Part shown: positions 31,563 through 40,337 of the stretch, in pieces | Numbering within the stretch: the first letter of the stretch is position 1 | How the letters are laid out: the number at the start of each line of letters is the position of its first letter | Source of the DNA: Pseudomonas sp. efr-133-TYG-5 | GTDB taxonomy: Bacteria; Pseudomonadota; Gammaproteobacteria; Pseudomonadales; Pseudomonadaceae | Direction of reading: 5' to 3' | Assembly (NCBI RefSeq): GCF_030209175.1 | Contig: NZ_JARVSM010000007.1 | Location: forward strand, 352,176 to 416,175 | DNA: 64,000 bases | The notes under the pieces: model-generated | Database searches by the model: none | What the model saw: only the letters and a program-made list of their open reading frames with translations | What the model was told of the DNA's origin: nothing | Translations under genes and position numbers: made by a program

Positions 31563-33299
31563 TCAGTGGGAATGGCGGGGGACTTCAGCACCCCGGCAAC
31601 CAACCAGGAAGTCGAAGTCACAACCCTGATCCGCCTGCAGCACATGGTCGATATAGAGCTGACGATAGCCGCCCACCAGCAGCTGTTGTGGCGCTTGCAG
31701 GTCGGCCATGCGCGCCGCCAGTTCGGCATCGGAAATATCCAGGTGCAGGCGCCCGCTGGCGCAGTCGAGTTCGATCCAGTCACCTTCCTGCACCGCGGCC
31801 AGAGGTCCGCCGGCGGCCGCTTCCGGCGCCACGTGCAAGACCACCGTGCCGTACGCGGTGCCGCTCATCCGCGCATCGGAAATCCGCACCATGTCCGTCA
31901 CGCCCTGGGCCAGCAGTTTGGCGGGCAGGCCCATGTTGCCGACTTCGGCCATGCCCGGGTAACCCTTCGGCCCGCAGTTTTTCATGACCAGGATCGAGTT
32001 GGCGTCGACGTCCAGTTCCGGGTCGTTGATCCGTGCCTTGTACATGTCGAAGTTCTCGAACACCACCGCTCGGCCGCGGTGCTGCATAAGTTCCGGGGTC
32101 GCAGCGGACGGCTTGAGCACGGCGCCCAGTGGCGCCAGGTTGCCGCGCAGCACACAGATACCGCCGTCGGCGCGGATCGGGTTGTCGAGGGTGCGGATCA
32201 CTTCGTCCTCGCCGTAGATCGGCGCGTCCTTGGTGTTTTCGCCGATGGATTTGCCGTTGACCGTCAACGCCTCGGGATTGGGGATCAGATTGGCTTCACC
32301 GAGACGCCGCAGCACCGCCGGCAGGCCCCCGGCGTAGTAGAACTCTTCCATCAGGAAGCGCCCGGACGGTTGCAGGTCGACGATGGTCGGCATGCCGCGG
32401 CCCATGCGCGTCCAGTCGTCCAGGTCGAGTTCGACGCCAATGCGCCCGGCGATGGCTTTCAAGTGGATCACCGCGTTGGTCGAACCGCCGATGGCGGCGT
32501 TGACGCGGATGGCGTTTTCGAAGGCTTGCTTGGTGAGGATCTTCGACAGCTTCAGGTCTTCGCGAACCATTTCCACCGCACGCATGCCGGACATGTGCGC
32601 CAGCACATAACGGCGCGCATCCACCGCCGGAATCGCCGCGTTGTGCGGCAGCGACGTGCCCAGCGCTTCGGCCATGCACGCCATGGTCGACGCGGTGCCC
32701 ATGGTGTTGCAGGTGCCGGCCGAGCGTGACATGCCGCCCTCGGCCGCAAGGAAATCATCGAGGGTGATGGTGCCGGCCTTGACCTGCTCGCTGAGCTGCC
32801 AGACCACGGTGCCGGAACCGATGTCCTTGCCCTTGTGCTTGCCGTTGAGCATCGGCCCGCCGGTGACGACGATGGCCGGCACATCGCAACTGGCCGCGCC
32901 CATCAGCAGCGCCGGGGTGGTCTTGTCGCAACCGGTGAGCAGCACCACGCCATCAATCGGGTTGCCGCGAATCGCTTCCTCGACATCCATGCTCGCCAGG
33001 TTGCGCGTGAGCATGGCGGTCGGGCGCAGGTTCGATTCGCCGTTGGAGAACACCGGGAATTCCACCGGGAAACCACCGGCCTCGATCACCCCGCGTTTGA
33101 CGTGCTCCGCAATCTGGCGGAAGTGCGCGTTGCACGGAGTCAGTTCCGACCAGGTATTGCAGATGCCGATGATCGGCTTGCCATGGAACTGGTGGTCGGC
33201 GATGCCCTGATTCTTCATCCAGCTGCGGTACATGAAGCCGTTTTTGTCGGCAGTGCCAAACCATTGGGCCGAGCGCAGGGTGGGTTTCTTCTCAGACAT
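31563..33299 (-). CDS. IlvD/Edd-family sugar-acid dehydratase (pentonate dehydratase)
   Basis: 578 residues. The Fe-S cluster and metal motifs of IlvD/Edd enzymes are present: NTWSELTPCNAHFR, GCDKTTPALLMGA, AGTCNTMGTAST, ATGGSTNAVIHL-like AIGGSTNAVIHL, and GMAEVGNMGLP. The length and the EFFYAGG/LPAVLR stretch fit the L-arabonate/D-xylonate dehydratase branch and not dihydroxy-acid dehydratase. It removes water from a pentonate to give 2-keto-3-deoxy-pentonate. It is divergent from the MFS transporter, 194 bp between starts. Confidence 0.88.
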   Translation of the reverse strand: MSEKKPTLRSAQWFGTADKNGFMYRSWMKNQGIADHQFHGKPIIGICNTWSELTPCNAHFRQIAEHVKRGVIEAGGFPVEFPVFSNGESNLRPTAMLTRNLASMDVEEAIRGNPIDGVVLLTGCDKTTPALLMGAASCDVPAIVVTGGPMLNGKHKGKDIGSGTVVWQLSEQVKAGTITLDDFLAAEGGMSRSAGTCNTMGTASTMACMAEALGTSLPHNAAIPAVDARRYVLAHMSGMRAVEMVREDLKLSKILTKQAFENAIRVNAAIGGSTNAVIHLKAIAGRIGVELDLDDWTRMGRGMPTIVDLQPSGRFLMEEFYYAGGLPAVLRRLGEANLIPNPEALTVNGKSIGENTKDAPIYGEDEVIRTLDNPIRADGGICVLRGNLAPLGAVLKPSAATPELMQHRGRAVVFENFDMYKARINDPELDVDANSILVMKNCGPKGYPGMAEVGNMGLPAKLLAQGVTDMVRISDARMSGTAYGTVVLHVAPEAAAGGPLAAVQEGDWIELDCASGRLHLDISDAELAARMADLQAPQQLLVGGYRQLYIDHVLQADQGCDFDFLVGCRGAEVPRHSH

Positions 33300-33384
33300 G
33301 ATCGATTCTCTTATTGTAAGACTATTGTTTGCGAGCTGAGGCCTAATCTAAGCGCAAAATCCGCGGTTTGGAAGTGGTTGTTGG

Positions 33385-33404
33385 GTAATTAGTATTACTA
33401 TATA
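33385..33404 (+). promoter_or_regulatory. Candidate operator and -10 in the dehydratase/MFS divergent region
   Basis: GTAAT-TAGT-ATTAC (33385-33398) is a perfect inverted repeat lying directly against TATATA (33399-33404), a possible -10 for the MFS gene. A repressor bound here would block the promoter; the neighbouring GntR protein is the candidate. Confidence 0.45.
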
Positions 33405-33493
33405 GTCGTTTTCGACGGAGGGATGGCCCTGGCGGTTTTCCGCGAGAGGCGTTCCCCGAGGTTCTATAAAAACAACAATCGGAGACCGACCCC

Positions 33494-34816
33494 ATGAGCC
33501 AGGAACTGCGGCTTGTCCGGCGCATTACGCTGAAACTGATTCCCTTCCTGATCCTGCTGTACCTGATCGCCTATGTGGATCGCTCCGCGGTCGGCTTCGC
33601 CAAGCTGCACATGGGCGCCGACATCGGCATTGGCGATGCCGCCTATGGCCTCGGTGCCGGGCTGTTCTTCATTGGCTACTTTCTGCTGGAGATCCCCAGC
33701 AACCTGATGCTCGAGCGCTTCGGCGCGCGGCGCTGGTTCGCCCGGATCATGATCACCTGGGGCGCGATCACCATCGGCATGGCGTTCGTCCAGGGCCCGC
33801 ACAGCTTCTACGTCATGCGCTTTCTGCTCGGTGCGGCGGAGGCGGGGTTCTTTCCCGGCGTGCTGTACTACATCACCCAATGGTTCCCGGTGCGCCATCG
33901 CGGCAAGATCCTGGGTCTGTTCATCCTTTCCCAACCCATCGCGATGATGATCACCGGCCCGGTGTCCGGCGGTTTGCTCGGCATGGACGGCATCCTCGGT
34001 CTGCACGGCTGGCAGTGGCTGTTCATCGTCATCGGCACCCCGGCGATCCTGCTGACCTGGCCCGTGTTGCGCTGGCTGCCGGACGGCCCGCAACAGGTGA
34101 AGTGGATGGACCAGGCGGAAAAGGACTGGCTCACCGGCGAACTGAAAAAGGATCTGCAGGAGTACGGCCAGACCCGCCACGGCAACCCGCTGCACGCGCT
34201 GAAAGACAAACGCGTGTTGCTGCTGGCGTTGTTTTACCTACCAGTAACCCTGAGCATCTACGGCCTCGGTCTGTGGCTGCCGACCCTGATCAAACAGTTT
34301 GGCGGCAGCGATCTGGTGACCGGGTTCGTTTCGTCGGTGCCGTACATCTTCGGCATCATCGGTTTGTTGATCGTGCCGCGCAGTTCCGACCGCCTCAATG
34401 ATCGCTACGGCCATCTCGCCGTGCTCTACGTACTCGGCGCGCTGGGCCTGTTCTTCAGTGCCTGGCTGGCATTGCCAGCGGCACAACTGGCGGCGCTGTG
34501 CCTGGTGGCGTTCGCGCTGTTTTCCTGCACGGCGGTGTTCTGGACACTGCCCGGGCGGTTCTTTGCCGGTGCGAGCGCGGCGGCGGGGATCGCCCTGATC
34601 AACTCGGTGGGCAACCTCGGCGGCTACATCGGGCCGTTCGTGATCGGCGCCTTGAAGGAGTACACCGGCAACCTCGCTTCGGGCCTGTACTTCCTGTCCG
34701 GCGTGATGGTGTTCGGGCTGATTCTGACCGGCGTGGTCTACCGCGTGCTGGAGCGCAAGCATGTGCTGCCGGTCGACCAGTTTGCCGCCAGTGCACGCGG
34801 CGCTACACGAACCTGA
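33494..34816 (+). CDS. MFS transporter, anion:cation symporter type (sugar acid)
   Basis: 440 residues, twelve membrane segments. N-terminal RRITLKLIPFLILLYLIAYV and DRSAVGFAKL, then ARRWFARIMITWGAITIGMA and GAAEAGFFPGVLYYI, are typical of the ACS family (galactonate, glucarate, phthalate and tartrate carriers). It imports the sugar acid for the dehydratase encoded divergently. A REP pair separates it from the FAH-family gene downstream, which is on the same strand. Confidence 0.9.
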   Translation: MSQELRLVRRITLKLIPFLILLYLIAYVDRSAVGFAKLHMGADIGIGDAAYGLGAGLFFIGYFLLEIPSNLMLERFGARRWFARIMITWGAITIGMAFVQGPHSFYVMRFLLGAAEAGFFPGVLYYITQWFPVRHRGKILGLFILSQPIAMMITGPVSGGLLGMDGILGLHGWQWLFIVIGTPAILLTWPVLRWLPDGPQQVKWMDQAEKDWLTGELKKDLQEYGQTRHGNPLHALKDKRVLLLALFYLPVTLSIYGLGLWLPTLIKQFGGSDLVTGFVSSVPYIFGIIGLLIVPRSSDRLNDRYGHLAVLYVLGALGLFFSAWLALPAAQLAALCLVAFALFSCTAVFWTLPGRFFAGASAAAGIALINSVGNLGGYIGPFVIGALKEYTGNLASGLYFLSGVMVFGLILTGVVYRVLERKHVLPVDQFAASARGATRT

Positions 34817-34833
34817 CTGGACAACGCTGGCCC

Positions 34834-34928
34834 CTGTGGGAGCGAGCCTGCTCGCGAAGAGGCCATCACATTCAACATGGTGGGTGACTGACATACCGCT
34901 TTCGCGAGCAGGCTCGCTCCCACAGGGG
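34834..34928. repeat. Paired REP palindrome (REPIN-like)
   Basis: GTGGGAGCGAGCCTGCTCGCG and its inverted mate lie inside a co-directional gene row. Confidence 0.9.
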
Positions 34929-34962
34929 AATGGCGGTGTTTTTGAGGGAATAGGAGAAAAAC

Positions 34963-35955
34963 ATGCATCTGGTTCAATTCGAATTGATGGGCGGCGAGCG
35001 CCGCGTCGGCGTGGTCGATGGCGGTCTGATCCGCGAAGTGCAGGACGCCCGCAGCGTACGCGATCTGGCGTTGGCCGCGATCGAGGCCGGCGGCACCCTG
35101 GAGCAACAGGTGCAGACCCTCGGCCTGGGCATCAGCCACGATTACGCCGAACTGCTGACCACGCGGCGCATCCTGCCTCCGCTGGATCACCCGGATCCGG
35201 CGCACCTGCTGGTCAGTGGCACCGGGCTGACGCACCTGGGCAGTGCTTCGGCGCGCGACAAGATGCATCAGCAGGCCGGCGACGAAGCGGCCATGACCGA
35301 CACCATGCGCATCTTCAAGTGGGGCGTGGAGGGCGGCAAACCGGCGGCGGGGCAGGCCGGGGTGCAACCGGAATGGTTCTACAAGGGCGATGGCAGCATC
35401 GTCGTGCGCCCGGGCGAGCCGTTCCCGCTGCCGCCGTTTGCCGAAGACGCCGGCGAGGAACCGGAGATGGCCGGGCTCTACATCATCGGTCACGACGGCA
35501 AGCCGTATCGCCTGGGTTTCGCGGTGGGTAACGAGTTCTCCGATCACGTCATGGAACGCAAGAATTACCTGTACCTGGCCCACTCGAAATTGCGCAGTTG
35601 CAGTTATGGCCCGGAACTTCGTGTCGGTGAACTGCCTCAACACCTGGCAGGCACCAGCCGCATCCTGCGTGATGGCGAGGTGCTGTGGCAGAACGAGTTC
35701 CTCAGCGGCGAGGCCAACATGTGCCACAGCCTGGCGAACCTCGAGTACCACCACTTCAAGTACAGCCAGTTCCTGCGCCCCGGTGACGTGCACATTCATT
35801 TCTTCGGCACTGCGACCCTGTCGTTCGCCGATGGCGTCCGCACCCAACCGGGTGACGTCTTCGAGATCAGCCAGGCCGAATTCGGCGCGCCGCTGGTCAA
35901 TGGCATCGCCCCGGCGCCAGCGGTTTTTGCGCCGGGCAGCATCGGCACCCTTTAA
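34963..35955 (+). CDS. AraD1-type fumarylacetoacetate hydrolase family protein
   Basis: 330 residues; GGAGAAAA lies before the ATG. The C-terminal two-thirds carries the FAH fold (GLYIIGHDGKPYRLGFAVGN, EFSDHVMERKNYLYLAHSKL). It corresponds to the AraD1/GguC branch, proposed to act on 2-keto-3-deoxy-pentonate. With the ketoglutaric semialdehyde dehydrogenase 9 bp downstream, the expected step is dehydration of 2-keto-3-deoxy-pentonate to alpha-ketoglutaric semialdehyde. Confidence 0.85.
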   Translation: MHLVQFELMGGERRVGVVDGGLIREVQDARSVRDLALAAIEAGGTLEQQVQTLGLGISHDYAELLTTRRILPPLDHPDPAHLLVSGTGLTHLGSASARDKMHQQAGDEAAMTDTMRIFKWGVEGGKPAAGQAGVQPEWFYKGDGSIVVRPGEPFPLPPFAEDAGEEPEMAGLYIIGHDGKPYRLGFAVGNEFSDHVMERKNYLYLAHSKLRSCSYGPELRVGELPQHLAGTSRILRDGEVLWQNEFLSGEANMCHSLANLEYHHFKYSQFLRPGDVHIHFFGTATLSFADGVRTQPGDVFEISQAEFGAPLVNGIAPAPAVFAPGSIGTL

Positions 35956-35964
35956 GGAGATCCC

Positions 35965-37545
35965 ATGACAAAGATTCTTGGTCACAACTACATCGGCGGT
36001 CGTCGCAGCGCGGCCGGTAACGTCGAGCTGTACAGCGTCGACGCCAGCACGGGCGAGCAATTGCCTCACGCGTTCATCCAGGCCACGCAAGCGGAAGTCG
36101 ATGCCGCCGCTCAAGCCGCCGCGGCGGCGTACCCGACCTATCGCAGCCTCAGCGCCGAACGCCGCGCGCAGTTCCTCGATGCGATTGCCGATGAACTGGA
36201 CGCCCTGGGCGATGATTTCGTTGCGCTGGTCTGCCGCGAAACCGCGCTGCCGGCCGCACGGATTCAAGGTGAAAGAGGACGCACCAGCGGCCAGATGCGC
36301 TTGTTCGCCAAAGTCCTGCGCCGCGGCGATTTCTACGGTGCGCGGATCGACCTGCCGTTGCCGGATCGTCAACCGCTGCCGCGGCCGGATCTGCGTCAGT
36401 ACCGCATCGGCCTCGGCCCGGTGGCGGTGTTTGGTGCGAGCAACTTTCCCCTGGCGTTCTCCACCGCCGGTGGTGATACCGCTGCAGCGTTGGCTGCCGG
36501 TTGCCCGGTGGTGTTCAAGGCGCACAGCGGCCACATGGCCACGGCCGAGCAGGTCGCTGACGCGCTGATTCGCGCGGCGGAAAAAACCGCCATGCCGGCC
36601 GGTGTGTTCAACATGATCTACGGCGGTGGCGTCGGTGAGTGGCTGGTCAAGCACCCGGCGATTCAGGCGGTCGGCTTCACCGGTTCGCTGAAGGGCGGTC
36701 GCGCGTTGTGCGACATGGCCGCCGCGCGCCCGCAACCGATCCCGGTGTTCGCCGAGATGTCGAGCATCAATCCGGTGATCGTGTTGCCCCAGGCGCTGGC
36801 CGTGCGCGCGGAAACCGTCGCCCGCGATCTGACCGCATCGGTGGTGCAGGGCTGTGGGCAGTTCTGCACCAACCCGGGGTTGGTGATCGGCATTCGCTCG
36901 CCGCAGTTCACGGCGTTCGTCGAGCAGGTCGCGGCGCTGATCGGCGATCAACCGGCGCAGACCATGCTCAATGCCGGCACGCTGGGCAGCTACGGCAGCG
37001 GTGTGCAGAAGCTGCTGGCGCATCCTGGCATCGAGCATCTGGCGGGCAGCCCGCAACAGGGCAATCAGGCGCAGCCGCAGTTGTTCAAGGCGGACGTCAG
37101 CCTGCTGCTCAATGGCGATGAGGTCTTGCAGGAGGAAGTGTTCGGCCCGACCACGGTGCTTGTCGAAGTGGCGGACCAGGCGCAACTCAGCGCCGCGCTG
37201 CACGGTCTGCACGGCCAGCTCACGGCAACCATCATTGGCGAGCCGGTGGACTTCGAGCAGTTCGCCGAGCTGACGCCGTTGCTGGAACAGAAGGTCGGGC
37301 GGATTCTGCTCAACGGCTATCCGACCGGGGTCGAAGTCTGCGATTCGATGGTGCACGGCGGGCCGTACCCGGCCACCTCGGATGCCCGTGGCACCTCGGT
37401 GGGCACCCTGGCCATCGACCGCTTCCTGCGCCCGGTGTGCTTCCAGAACTACCCGGACAACCTGTTGCCGGAGCCGCTGAAGAATGCCAACCCGCTGCGT
37501 ATCCAGCGGCTGGTGGACGGCAAGCCGTCGCGCGAAGCGCTCTAA
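35965..37545 (+). CDS. Alpha-ketoglutaric semialdehyde (2,5-dioxovalerate) dehydrogenase
   Basis: 526 residues, the longer NADP-type aldehyde dehydrogenase class used in pentonate and glucarate breakdown. Visible motifs: VAVFGASNFPLAFSTAGGDT, VFKAHSGHMATAEQVA, EMSSINPVIVLP (Glu) and the nucleophile Cys in GCGQFCTNPGLV. It produces alpha-ketoglutarate, the exit of the Weimberg-type route. AAGGAG lies 5 bp before the ATG; it is coupled closely to the AraD1 gene. Confidence 0.9.
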   Translation: MTKILGHNYIGGRRSAAGNVELYSVDASTGEQLPHAFIQATQAEVDAAAQAAAAAYPTYRSLSAERRAQFLDAIADELDALGDDFVALVCRETALPAARIQGERGRTSGQMRLFAKVLRRGDFYGARIDLPLPDRQPLPRPDLRQYRIGLGPVAVFGASNFPLAFSTAGGDTAAALAAGCPVVFKAHSGHMATAEQVADALIRAAEKTAMPAGVFNMIYGGGVGEWLVKHPAIQAVGFTGSLKGGRALCDMAAARPQPIPVFAEMSSINPVIVLPQALAVRAETVARDLTASVVQGCGQFCTNPGLVIGIRSPQFTAFVEQVAALIGDQPAQTMLNAGTLGSYGSGVQKLLAHPGIEHLAGSPQQGNQAQPQLFKADVSLLLNGDEVLQEEVFGPTTVLVEVADQAQLSAALHGLHGQLTATIIGEPVDFEQFAELTPLLEQKVGRILLNGYPTGVEVCDSMVHGGPYPATSDARGTSVGTLAIDRFLRPVCFQNYPDNLLPEPLKNANPLRIQRLVDGKPSREAL

Positions 37546-37560
37546 GCCACACCGAAATCC

Positions 37561-37654
37561 CTGTGGGAGCGAGCTTGCTCGCGAAGGTGGCCGTCCAGTC
37601 ACATGTTGATTGCCTGGCACGCCGTATTCGCGAGCAAGCCCGCTCCCACAGGGG
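37561..37654. repeat. Paired REP palindrome (REPIN-like)
   Basis: CTGTGGGAGCGAGCTTGCTCG and its inverted mate follow the semialdehyde dehydrogenase stop by 15 bp. Confidence 0.9.
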
Positions 37655-37711
37655 CTCAGCGGCTGCTTTGAGCTATCATTGCCGGTTTCCCCCCTGAAAG
37701 ACTTGATTGCC

Positions 37712-38014
37712 ATGACTGCCCAAACCCTTCTCAACGCCCTCGAACACTGCGGTATGGTCGAAATCGACGGCCTGCACGCCTTCGAATTTGCCCTCGACGA
37801 AGACGATAACCTGCACATCGAATGCATCGATGGTCGTGCGGCCAAGCATTGGGAGTTCACCCCGGCCCAGGTGGCAGCGGCGACGTTTGACGAAGACCTG
37901 CAAAGCTGGCTGATCGTTGGTTTTGCCAGCGACACCAAGACCACGGGCGAACACCGCCTGGTCTGCCTCGGTGATGTACTGAGCAGCGCAGATGACGAGG
38001 ATGAAACTGAATGA
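37712..38014 (+). CDS. Small acidic protein of unknown function
   Basis: 100 residues from the ATG at 37712 (MTAQTLLNALEHCGMVEIDG); the longer frame reads through the REP pair. It is very acidic at the C-terminus (SSADDEDETE), with one mixed alpha/beta domain (FEFALDEDDNLHIECIDGRA, WEFTPAQVAAATFDEDLQSW). No signal peptide or membrane segment. It resembles DUF5629-type Pseudomonas proteins from memory only. The stop overlaps the lactonase start by ATGA, so the two are coupled. Confidence 0.7.
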   Translation: MTAQTLLNALEHCGMVEIDGLHAFEFALDEDDNLHIECIDGRAAKHWEFTPAQVAAATFDEDLQSWLIVGFASDTKTTGEHRLVCLGDVLSSADDEDETE

Positions 38015-39186
38015 ACATGCGTAAATTCTGGCCATTGCTGATGGCCGGCAGCGTCGGCGCGATGGGCCTTTCCAGCGCTTCGGCCGAGAGCTTCCAGCTG
38101 CTGGTCGGCTCCTATACCGCTGGTACCAGCCAGGGCATCTACCGGATGCAATTCGACAGCGCCACCGGGCAGATCGACGCCAAGCCGCTGCAAGTGATCA
38201 AGAGCGAAAACCCGTCGTGGCTGACCTTCTCCAAGGATCAGCGCCAGCTGTTCGTGGTCAATGAAAACGGCCCCGGCCAGCGCGACCCGGTCGGCAAGGT
38301 CAGCAGCTACGCCATCGATCCCAAGACTCACGCGTTGAGCCTGATCAACCAGGTGCAGAGCCTGGGCAACGAGCCCACTCACTCCAGCCTCAGCGGCGAT
38401 GCCAGCCATCTGTTCGTCAGCAACTATTCGGTGCTCGAAGACCCGGGCGGCACCCTGGCGGTATTGCCGGTCGGCAGCGACGGCAAGCTCAGTCCTGTGG
38501 TGCAGATGAGCGCCCACCCGGCGAGCCGGGTCAACCCGGAGCGTCAGGCGTCGAACCACGTGCATTCGACGATCTCTTCGCCGGATGGCCGCTATGTGTT
38601 CTCCAATGACCTTGGCGCCGACAAGGTCTTCATCTACCAGTTCGATCCGAAGGCCAACCCCGAGCTGCCGCTGACCCCGGCGAAAACCGCCGCCGTGGCC
38701 CTGCCAGCGGGCAGTGGGCCGCGTCACCTGCTGTTCAGCGCCGATGGCAAGCATGCCTGGCTGACCATGGAGATGAGTGCGCAGGTGGCCGTGTTCGACT
38801 ACCACGACGGCGTGCTGACCCAGACGCAGATGGTCGACCTGGCCGCCGGCCAGCCGACCTCGGACAAGGCCGCCGCCGCGCTGCACGCTTCGGCCGACGG
38901 CAAATTCCTCTACGTCAGTAACCGTGGCACCGCCAACCAGTTGCTGGTGTTCGCCATCGACCCGGCCAGTGGCCAGCTCAAGGAGCTGCAGCGGCGCTCG
39001 GTAGAGGGCGATCACCCGCGTGAGTTCAGCCTCGATCCGAGCGGCAGATTCCTGCTGATCGCCAATCAGAAAAGCAACCAGATTGTCGTGGTCGAGCGCG
39101 ACAGCAAGACCGGTCTGCTTGGCAAAACCGTGCAGAAACTGGCGATGGACGCTCCGAGCGACCTGAAGTTTTTCCTGCGTCAATGA
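38011..39186 (+). CDS. Periplasmic lactonase, 6-phosphogluconolactonase-like beta-propeller
   Basis: 391 residues with a signal peptide (MRKFWPLLMAGSVGAMGLSS, cut near SASAES). The mature protein is a seven-bladed propeller of the PF10282 lactonase family: LLVGSYTAGTSQGIYRMQF, NEPTHSSLSGDASHLFVSNY, SNHVHSTISSPDGRYVFSND, GSGPRHLLFSADGKHAWLTM and DHPREFSLDPSGRFLL. Being exported, it would act on sugar lactones in the periplasm and not on 6-phosphogluconolactone. Placement just after the pentonate genes suggests it opens pentonolactones ahead of uptake by the MFS carrier, though a REP pair and one gene intervene. Confidence 0.85.
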   Translation: MNMRKFWPLLMAGSVGAMGLSSASAESFQLLVGSYTAGTSQGIYRMQFDSATGQIDAKPLQVIKSENPSWLTFSKDQRQLFVVNENGPGQRDPVGKVSSYAIDPKTHALSLINQVQSLGNEPTHSSLSGDASHLFVSNYSVLEDPGGTLAVLPVGSDGKLSPVVQMSAHPASRVNPERQASNHVHSTISSPDGRYVFSNDLGADKVFIYQFDPKANPELPLTPAKTAAVALPAGSGPRHLLFSADGKHAWLTMEMSAQVAVFDYHDGVLTQTQMVDLAAGQPTSDKAAAALHASADGKFLYVSNRGTANQLLVFAIDPASGQLKELQRRSVEGDHPREFSLDPSGRFLLIANQKSNQIVVVERDSKTGLLGKTVQKLAMDAPSDLKFFLRQ

Positions 39187-39190
39187 GTCG

Positions 39191-39213
39191 CAGGCCCCGG
39201 TTCACGGGGCCCG
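39191..39213 (+). terminator. Hairpin after the lactonase gene
   Basis: GGCCCCG-GTTCA-CGGGGCC lies 6 bp past the stop and is followed by CTTTGTATT, a weak T tract. Confidence 0.5.
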
Positions 39214-39342
39214 CCGCTTTGTATTAATAGCGCTGATAACAGCTAACGTTACAAAGCATTTCAAGCGATCGACCCTCGAGCGTTAAGTTTGCTTCACGGC
39301 CCAACCGGGCAAACCAGCCAACTGAACACGAGGGTTACCGCC

Positions 39343-39522
39343 ATGAACTTCAATCTCTTCTCCGTTATCGCCGCTTCCGCCATCTCTGCCACCGTTGCAT
39401 TGCCAGCCAGTGCCAACGTGGAAATCAGCAGCAAGAAATCCCACACCCAGAGCTACACCCAGAAATACCTGCAACAGAGCGCCAACTTCTACGCCGCCCT
39501 GGATCACAAAGCCCAACACTGA
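39343..39522 (+). CDS. Small exported protein
   Basis: 59 residues from the ATG at 39343 (MNFNLFSVIAASAISATVAL), with GAGG about 8-9 bp upstream. The signal peptide is probably cut after PASANV or nearby. The mature peptide of about 35 residues is polar and rich in Ser, Gln, Lys and Tyr (SSKKSHTQSYTQKYLQQSAN), with no Cys. Family not recognised. Confidence 0.6.
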   Translation: MNFNLFSVIAASAISATVALPASANVEISSKKSHTQSYTQKYLQQSANFYAALDHKAQH

Positions 39523-39544
39523 AATGCCCGTTTCGAAAAACGCC

Positions 39545-39616
39545 CTGTAGGCGCTGCCGAAGGCTGCGATCTTTTGCGCTTCAACGTGAAAGGATCGCAG
39601 CCTTCGACAGCGCCTA
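39545..39616. repeat. Inverted repeat of a third intergenic family
   Basis: GTAGGCGCTGCCGAAGGCTG (from 39546) and its complement ending at 39616 enclose a short AT-richer centre (TTTTGCGCTTCAACGTGAAA). It is distinct in sequence from the two REP types in this window. Confidence 0.85.
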
Positions 39617-39776
39617 TTCGTTTGTGCGTCGAACGGCTTGATAGGTTTTCTCCAACGCTGAGATAGACCGGCTAAATAATCAACGAAGCTGATGGTTACT
39701 ATGGGAAACCCTGAGTGGTTAGCGCGGCTTTTTTGATTGATCCTGACGGCACTGAAACATGCCCACGGAGCACATC

Positions 39777-39989
39777 ATGGCCAGTTCAATCCTTACCTCA
39801 GCCAAGCGCGGCGCCTATCTGGCCATCGGTCTGTACCTGGTCCTGGTGCTGTTCGTCAGCGTCGCCTCGCACACCCAGCACGAGTTCGCCGCACCGATCG
39901 AGGTCGCACACCCCGGCATCCAGTTCGAACACCGCGCGCAAGGCGTGCTGGTTGATCGGACCGAACTGGCAGGAGTGGGCGGAGCATGA
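39777..39989 (+). CDS. Hypothetical single-span membrane protein
   Basis: 70 residues from the ATG at 39777 (MASSILTSAKRGAYLAIGLY), with GGAG 6 bp upstream. One membrane helix spans about residues 13-31, then a periplasmic or cytosolic tail of about 40 residues (HTQHEFAAPIEVAHPGIQFE). The stop overlaps the next start by ATGA. No family was recognised. Confidence 0.6.
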   Translation: MASSILTSAKRGAYLAIGLYLVLVLFVSVASHTQHEFAAPIEVAHPGIQFEHRAQGVLVDRTELAGVGGA

Positions 39990-40243
39990 ATGGCTACAGA
40001 CTCTGGGTCATCGCCGGCCTGGCACTGATGACCAACGGCGCGACGTTACTCGGCTTCGGTCAGGGTTCGGTCGGCGCGCTGGCCCGGGCCATAGAGGCCA
40101 ATCACAGCATCGCGCATAACATCGAGCGCGCCAACGCACTGGGGCTGATGGCCGGCAATCCTCCGGTCAAGGCCGAGAGCGATTTTCTCGGTCCATTCGA
40201 AGTGGATTGCTCGGCACTTGGCATGTGCCAGGTGCTGGCCTGA
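39986..40243 (+). CDS. Hypothetical small exported or membrane-anchored protein
   Basis: 85 residues. An N-terminal hydrophobic stretch (YRLWVIAGLALMTNGATLLG) is followed by a helical region (VGALARAIEANHSIAHNIER) and a tail with two Cys residues (FEVDCSALGMCQVLA). It could be a signal anchor. It is coupled to the preceding 70-residue membrane protein, which suggests a two-protein complex. Function unknown. Confidence 0.6.
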   Translation: MNGYRLWVIAGLALMTNGATLLGFGQGSVGALARAIEANHSIAHNIERANALGLMAGNPPVKAESDFLGPFEVDCSALGMCQVLA

Positions 40244-40275
40244 TTTCCCCGTTCCCATTTGCGGCGTTTCAAGCG

Positions 40276-40323
40276 GACGCGGAGCGTCCGGGGCTGCATT
40301 CCCACGCGGAGCGCGGGAACGAG
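40276..40323. repeat. Dispersed intergenic repeat (ACGCGGAGCGTCC family)
   Basis: GGACGCGGAGCGTCC followed by CCCACGCGGAGCGCGGGAACG. The same sequence occurs in inverted orientation at 63942-63988. Confidence 0.85.
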
Positions 40324-40337
40324 CAAAGCACAGGTTT

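Noticed and set aside
34738..39183. A 1481-codon minus-strand frame crossing several genes and two REP pairs
   Set aside because: It runs opposite four well-supported genes and through noncoding repeats, so it is a codon-bias shadow.
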